A stretch of 8,094 bases of DNA from Thermoplasmata archaeon (GTDB lineage: Archaea > Thermoplasmatota > DAOVMN01): positions 1-8,094 of the forward strand of contig DAOVMN010000086.1 of the NCBI GenBank assembly GCA_030630685.1. The letters are read 5' to 3'. A program made the position numbers and the translations under genes. Of this stretch, positions 1-6,000 are shown in pieces. The stretch's first letter is position 1; each line of letters begins with the position of its first letter. Below the pieces are notes generated by a model. The model saw nothing but the letters and a program-made list of their open reading frames with translations, ran no database searches and was not told where the DNA came from.

Positions 1-3000
1 ATTGGGCATCGGATATATCGCCTGTCACCCTGTTGGCGCCCGCATCGGTCCCGATCCAGAGGTTCTCGCCCCTTTGTGCCAGATCGAAGATCACATCCGA
101 GAGCAGGGCACTGCCGGAGGTGTTGAAGATCATCCACTCTTCCTCCACCTTGTCCCAGACATAAAGACCCGCACCATGGGTCCCGACATAGACATAATCA
201 GCGTCCATGACAAGGCTCGTAATCCAGGTAGCGTTAAGGAGGGTCTCCCACTCCTCTGAGGCAAGATCGAGACTATAAAGGGCTGCGTTGGTCCCTATCC
301 ACAGGGTATCGTTGTACACCAGTATGTCACAGGTGTTGTTTGCCTCCATATTCGAATTGTCCACTGTAAAATTGCCTTCCACCATCCCGCTTGAGCGGTT
401 AATAATGCTTATGCCGCCATAGAAGGGCTGATATTCATCGTGAACCCATTCCTCCCACCCGACATGGGAGACGAAGATGACATCCTCGTGATAGGCAAAC
501 CCTGAAACCGTGCCAACCAAGAGCCCGTCCTCAAAGGTGTACCAGTACCATTCCCCGCTCGTGGTGTTGTAGACCGAGGCACCATGCATGTTTCCCTGCT
601 TGAATCCCCATTCGTCAATGGGGTGCCCTACCCATACCCTGTCCCCGTGGACACCGATGGCAGAAACGAAGTTCACCATGATACCCGAGTTGAAGGTATT
701 GAAGAACTCCACCTCATCTGTGGTTTTGTCATACCTGATAAGACCGGCACATGCAGCCCCTATCCATACCACGGTTTCGGTGGCATAGATTGCGGTGACC
801 TTGGCGGTGGATGCGATCTTCATCCAGCCCTCCATGCCAAACACCTCGTACCCTAATGTCGCATTCTCGAGGATGCCCGATGCCTCGATCAGGACTTCGA
901 TATCCACAACCTCGTCCACGAAGCCTCCGGGCCTTGTTGTCAGGTTCAAGTAGGCAAAGAGCCCCTCGATTTCCACTCGAACATTCCACATTCGTTTCTG
1001 GCCCGATATCGAGTCCCTCGCGGTGATGTACAATGTATACCTGCCCGTGACGATGTCTGTGGGAAGGGCGATATAAACGGTATCGGACCCGTTCTTGGTG
1101 ATCGTGTGGGATGATGTGTTCTCGAGGATCACAAGGGACCTGCAATCGCGAAGCACCGAGATCGCTGAAAGGTTCGCATCGGTTCCGCCCGTATTGACGA
1201 TGTAAACCCCGATGGTATCGCCCGCGTCATAGTAAAGGGAGGGTATCTCGAATTCGAGTTCGAGACCTCGTACCTCGATCTGTCCCCAGAACTCCACGAT
1301 CCTGTCCTGAGTAGTGTTCTCAAGGCACAGCACCTTAACGAGATAGATGTCCAATGCAGGTCCGGACCCCATATCCAGGTATACGCTCCTAGAGGCGTTC
1401 CTCGTGATATAGATGCCGTAGGAGGTGCCCTCGAGCACTGCACTTCCGCCCCCTAATGGCACAAGTTCGATCACAACATCGATGGTTACATTGCCCCCAG
1501 TGTTGGAGATGATAACCTCGATTGTTTCGTCGGCATCGTATTCCTGCCTTGATAGGTTGAAGGAGAGGTTCGCACCAAGGATGAAGACGCTGGCTTTGAG
1601 CACAAACACCAGCCCGCTCTCGAGGTCCGTTACATTGACAACGAGCAGATAGGGTCCCTCCACAAGGGCAGACGGGATGGTGTAGGCCGAGTAGTTGGTC
1701 CGGCCTGGTTCGATTGTAGTGTTGGTGTACCCGAGGTCGTACCAACTGCCCACGAGGCCAACGGTATAATTCACTGCCGCCGGGACCCCGCCGGTATTCC
1801 TGACGCCCAATGTCATGTTGTCCGAGGCGTTGTACTGATAGGCATCGAGCACCAGCTCGAAGTCCAGCCCCGTGATGTTGATGGCCCTTGATGTGAAAGC
1901 GCGCAGCCCGATATCCCGATCTGCGGCTGTGACTGCAAGCATATACCGACCGGTCGTGGCATCCCTCGGTATGGTGAGGTTCGCGGTTGCGTTCTGCCCT
2001 TTCGGAACCGAGACATTCACTGCCGAGATAATGTACCTTTCCTTTCCATCCAGCACTCCCGAAAGGTTGACCCGGCTATCCACCGATCCTGTGTTGAGGA
2101 GGGTGACCTCGATGTTCTGGGTAGCGTTATAGTCGAAACGGTCCACGGACACCTTCAGTTTCCATCCTGAAATATGGATATAGAACTCCTTTTCGATGGT
2201 CCTTGAGGTATTTGTTATGTCTATTATGACAACGAGCCTGTATTTATTGGAGTGCAGATCTCTGGATAGGTTCACAGGGATGGTCTGCGACTTCCCGATA
2301 TCCACGCTCCCCGAGGCCTCTCGTTCCAGTGAGGGATCAGACGCATAATATGTGTAAAACGTGGAGATTTGTTCATGGAGCCTCATCGTCAGCGTGAAGT
2401 TGACATCCACGGCCCCGGTATTCTCCACCGTGACATTGACTATGTCCGTGGCATTGTACTCAGCGGCATCGATGGAGACATCGAGCCTGGTCCCGTTGAT
2501 GGTGACATAAAAATATTCAGAGATATTCCTGCCCGTGGTCCATTCCTTACCCTCGATAAAGAGTTCATGTCGGCCGCTGGGGATATCCCTTGGGATCGGG
2601 AAATAACTATTTTCGTTTTCCCCGACCGGGATGGTGAGGTTGACGGCATCGTACCTTATCGTGTGATAGCGGGGTGTCCGTATATATTTTTGCTGCCCCT
2701 CGTCCCAGTAGGATGTCGGGCCGAGTTTGGCTGTGAAATTATAGACCACACCCACGTCCCCGGTGTTCGAGAACCTGACGCCGATGGACTCTCCAGCGTT
2801 GTAGTCCTTTTTCAACAGGGCGATGTCAAGTTCCATGCCCCTTATCTCCACCGTGAAACAGAAAGAATTATGGTCCTTTGCGGTGATGTCTTCTATATGA
2901 ACGTTCACCCCGCATGATGTGTACCCTGTATCCACAGGTACGGAGATGGTGGTGCTCCATGCGGCATCGGGCGCAAGCTGCAGATTGGTCTCCTTCACCC

Positions 3001-6000
3001 TGCCGAAGCAGTGGTCTATGGTGATATTGAACTCGCTTGTCTTCGGGCCCAGGTTCGTGACTATAACATCGAAGTCCTCCCCTATCCTGACCGATTCATT
3101 GGAAACATTCGGTTTGAGCATGGAGGGTATGATATAGAAATAGATCTTACTAACGCGTTCATCCTCACCTGTTCCGTACCTCACCACAACATCGTGCCTT
3201 CCGCCCGTGGCATTGGCAAGGCTTATGCTGGATAATGTGATCTTTCTTGTCTCCCCCGGATTCAGAGAAAGCGACTCGTTGTGATAATAATCCGGCCCGG
3301 CTATCTCCACGCTCAGGTCGATGGTGTGGTTGAACATACCCCTGTTTTCAAGGTCGATGACAAGGGTCATCTCCTCCCATACGAAGTAACTGTATCTGTC
3401 CACCATTGGATGGACATAAATATAGTTCGAGAGATGTTGCCATCCGAAAGCGAGGGTGAACCCCCCGAGGACAATACTGTAATCCAGCCACCACCAATCG
3501 AAACCGGGCTGCGCATCGAAAGGGATCTCGATGTTGAGGGATGAGGTGGTATTGGCGGGAATATTTAGTGCCGCAGCCTTTTTCCAGTACGGTATCCCGC
3601 TTTTTCTCAGTTCAAGGTGCAGGACAGCGCCCTTCAGTCCCATTTCCGGGTCCGGGTTGGTGACGTTGAACAGGAAGGTTGCATTCTTCCCGAAATCCAG
3701 GGTCGAGGGCATTTCTACTTTTATCTTTGGCATCTCGGTTGGCTTCTCTGGAAGATACCAGATGTCCTTTACCACGGTCTTTATCACCGTGTTGAGCCAG
3801 ATTATCTCCACAATCGCCCTGTACCTGCCATAGCTTTCCTGCTTTCCGAAATCGAAGTGTATTTTTCCTTTACCCGAACCCAGGGAGAGCCTAACAGAAT
3901 CCCTGCCCACCTCCTCCCATTTCGAGGTTATGGGATTGAAGAACTCGAGTTTGACATCGAACCTGAAGTTCCTGGTCGTCCTATCATACCTGGAATAGGA
4001 TACCTGCACGATGAAATCGCTGTTCCTGGGATACCGGCAGACATATTCATGGCCGCTGTCAACGAAGCCGACGTCTATGTGAGGCGTTATGGCGTAGGAA
4101 TCCATCAGGGCCACCTCCCTGCAGCAGATGGCGACCTCTTTTCCGTCCTCGAGCAGCCTTGCAAAGAGCCTCCATTCCCACTTGGTCCGGGGGGTGAATG
4201 TGTAGTTGAACACCCTGTAGGAATTCGGCCCGACCGTGATGTCCTCATCGAGGTATACCAGTTTGGAACAGGATTTCCAGTCATCCCCGGGATGCCACAA
4301 CCACCAGTTCACGACACCTGCCTGAAGCCTTGCCGAATAGGTGGTGTCCTTACGGTTGAACACATAAACATGACCCGATATCTCCTCGCCCAGCACATAG
4401 GTCTCCTTATCTGTTACCACGGTGAGGTCCACCCCTTCCACCGCAAGCACATTGTGGCTCTCGTTCAGCCTGCTTATGGCAAAGGAGGAGATATCACGCA
4501 CCGTTTCCAGCCGGGTGAAACCTGCATCCATGCCCACGAAGTCCACATGATATATCCCGACCTCGTTCCGCCCATCCATCTCTAAAGCTGCTGAGGCGTT
4601 GAGGACCTCTATAACTTTACCCTCGGGATCGGACACCACAAAGTAGGACCTGTTCATCACCTGCACAGGAATGTCATATTCGATACCCTCATCGACCTCG
4701 AAGTTCTCCATTCCAGGGTTCCTCAGCCACGGGATCAGCTCCCTCAGCACTACCAGTTCTTCCTCCGTGTTCTGGCCGAAGGTGGTGGCAAAGCCCGGGT
4801 ACAGGGTGGAGGCGACTACCCTGCCTTTTCCATACTTATATGTGATCATGGCCGGCTGGTCGTTCTTAAGACGATAGAGCAGTACCTCGGTATTCGACGG
4901 GTAACTCAGGAAGAAGCCGTCCACATTGGCGTCGAGGAAGGTATCGGGCTGGGAGGCAAAGATAGGGGAATACTTGCCCATGAACAGCGATGCGACAAGG
5001 CATGCCTGGTCCTGCTGGTAGCCGATGCCGGTAACATTTCCGGGCAGGACATCCCAGTTGTAGCCGTACTGCTGGGAAAAGGCCACGATGGTCCCCCCCT
5101 GCTCGACATATCTTTCGAGCTTGAGCTTTGCAATAGGTGAGCTGCCGTGGGCATCGGTAAAGGACGATAACCCGCCAGAGGCTATGAACAGCATATCATA
5201 CTGGTTGAGCTCGTGGAGCTGCGTCTCCTCCAGTGCTATGGATTTTGTCCTGACACCCTGCTCGTAAAGCACTACCTGAAGCTCGGGGGAATAGCCTCCC
5301 TCCAGGACCGCCAGCTTGCTCTTGTGGTCGATATCCGTCACATTGAGCACCCTGTCTCCGAGGATGACATTGTCGTCAGGCGCCGGTTCCCTAAAGAGAT
5401 ACTCGTATTCTTTTAGTTTTTTAATGTCCTCCACTGTCAGGTTGTCAAAGGTAGCATTGTGCTCATCATATTCATCACAGCGCCTGCAGGTGATATCCAC
5501 AGAACCCCGGGCACTGGCCTTGGGGATGTCCTTCTTCTCCTTGGTGGGATCATAGTAGAAGCCATCTGTGTCCTTGATTTCAACCGTGATTCTCTGGTTG
5601 CTGTTCGAGGCCGGGAAGGTGAACGGGTATTCCTTCGTGATCTTGTTGTCCCCCACCCACTTGTTGGAGGATCTGATGACATTTTTCGATCCCTCACCCA
5701 CGATATCCCCTTCCACCTTTACCGCACCATTGACGGTAATCCTAACTGTCGTATTTTTTGCGGGGAGATCGCCCTCGTTCTTTATGACGAGGTTGAGGGT
5801 GCAGGTGCAGTTCTTATCCCCGCTTTCCTTTTGGAGCTTGCCTTTCACTGTCACATTGAAGAAGGGTCTCATTATCATGCCCCTGCCGTCCAGAAGAACA
5901 TTCTTGATTACGTATCTGAGGTCCCTACCGAATACCTTTGCCAGCCAGGGACAAAGATAATTCGCGGCAAGATATGTCCCGATGTTCCATAGGATAGGAA

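Noticed and set aside
962..2836. Possible recent DNA-level tandem duplication
   Set aside because: The Ig units share only short protein motifs; I saw no long identical or near-identical nucleotide blocks between them.
2369..2917. Plus-strand ORF of 182 codons
   Set aside because: It is antisense to CARDB repeats 1 and 2. No domain resemblance, and it starts inside well-defined minus-strand coding sequence.
3617..4585. Plus-strand ORF of 322 codons
   Set aside because: It is antisense to the GATase-following, MG-like and beta domains, which read coherently on the minus strand. Its translation is rich in His, Pro, Gly and Arg with no recognisable domain, as expected of a shadow frame.
5459..5992. 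Plus-strand ORF of 177 codons with a hydrophobic start
   Set aside because: The hydrophobic opening (LIIFITAPAG) resembles a signal peptide by chance. The region is the antisense of the Cys-pair beta domain and membrane segment, which are coherent on the minus strand.
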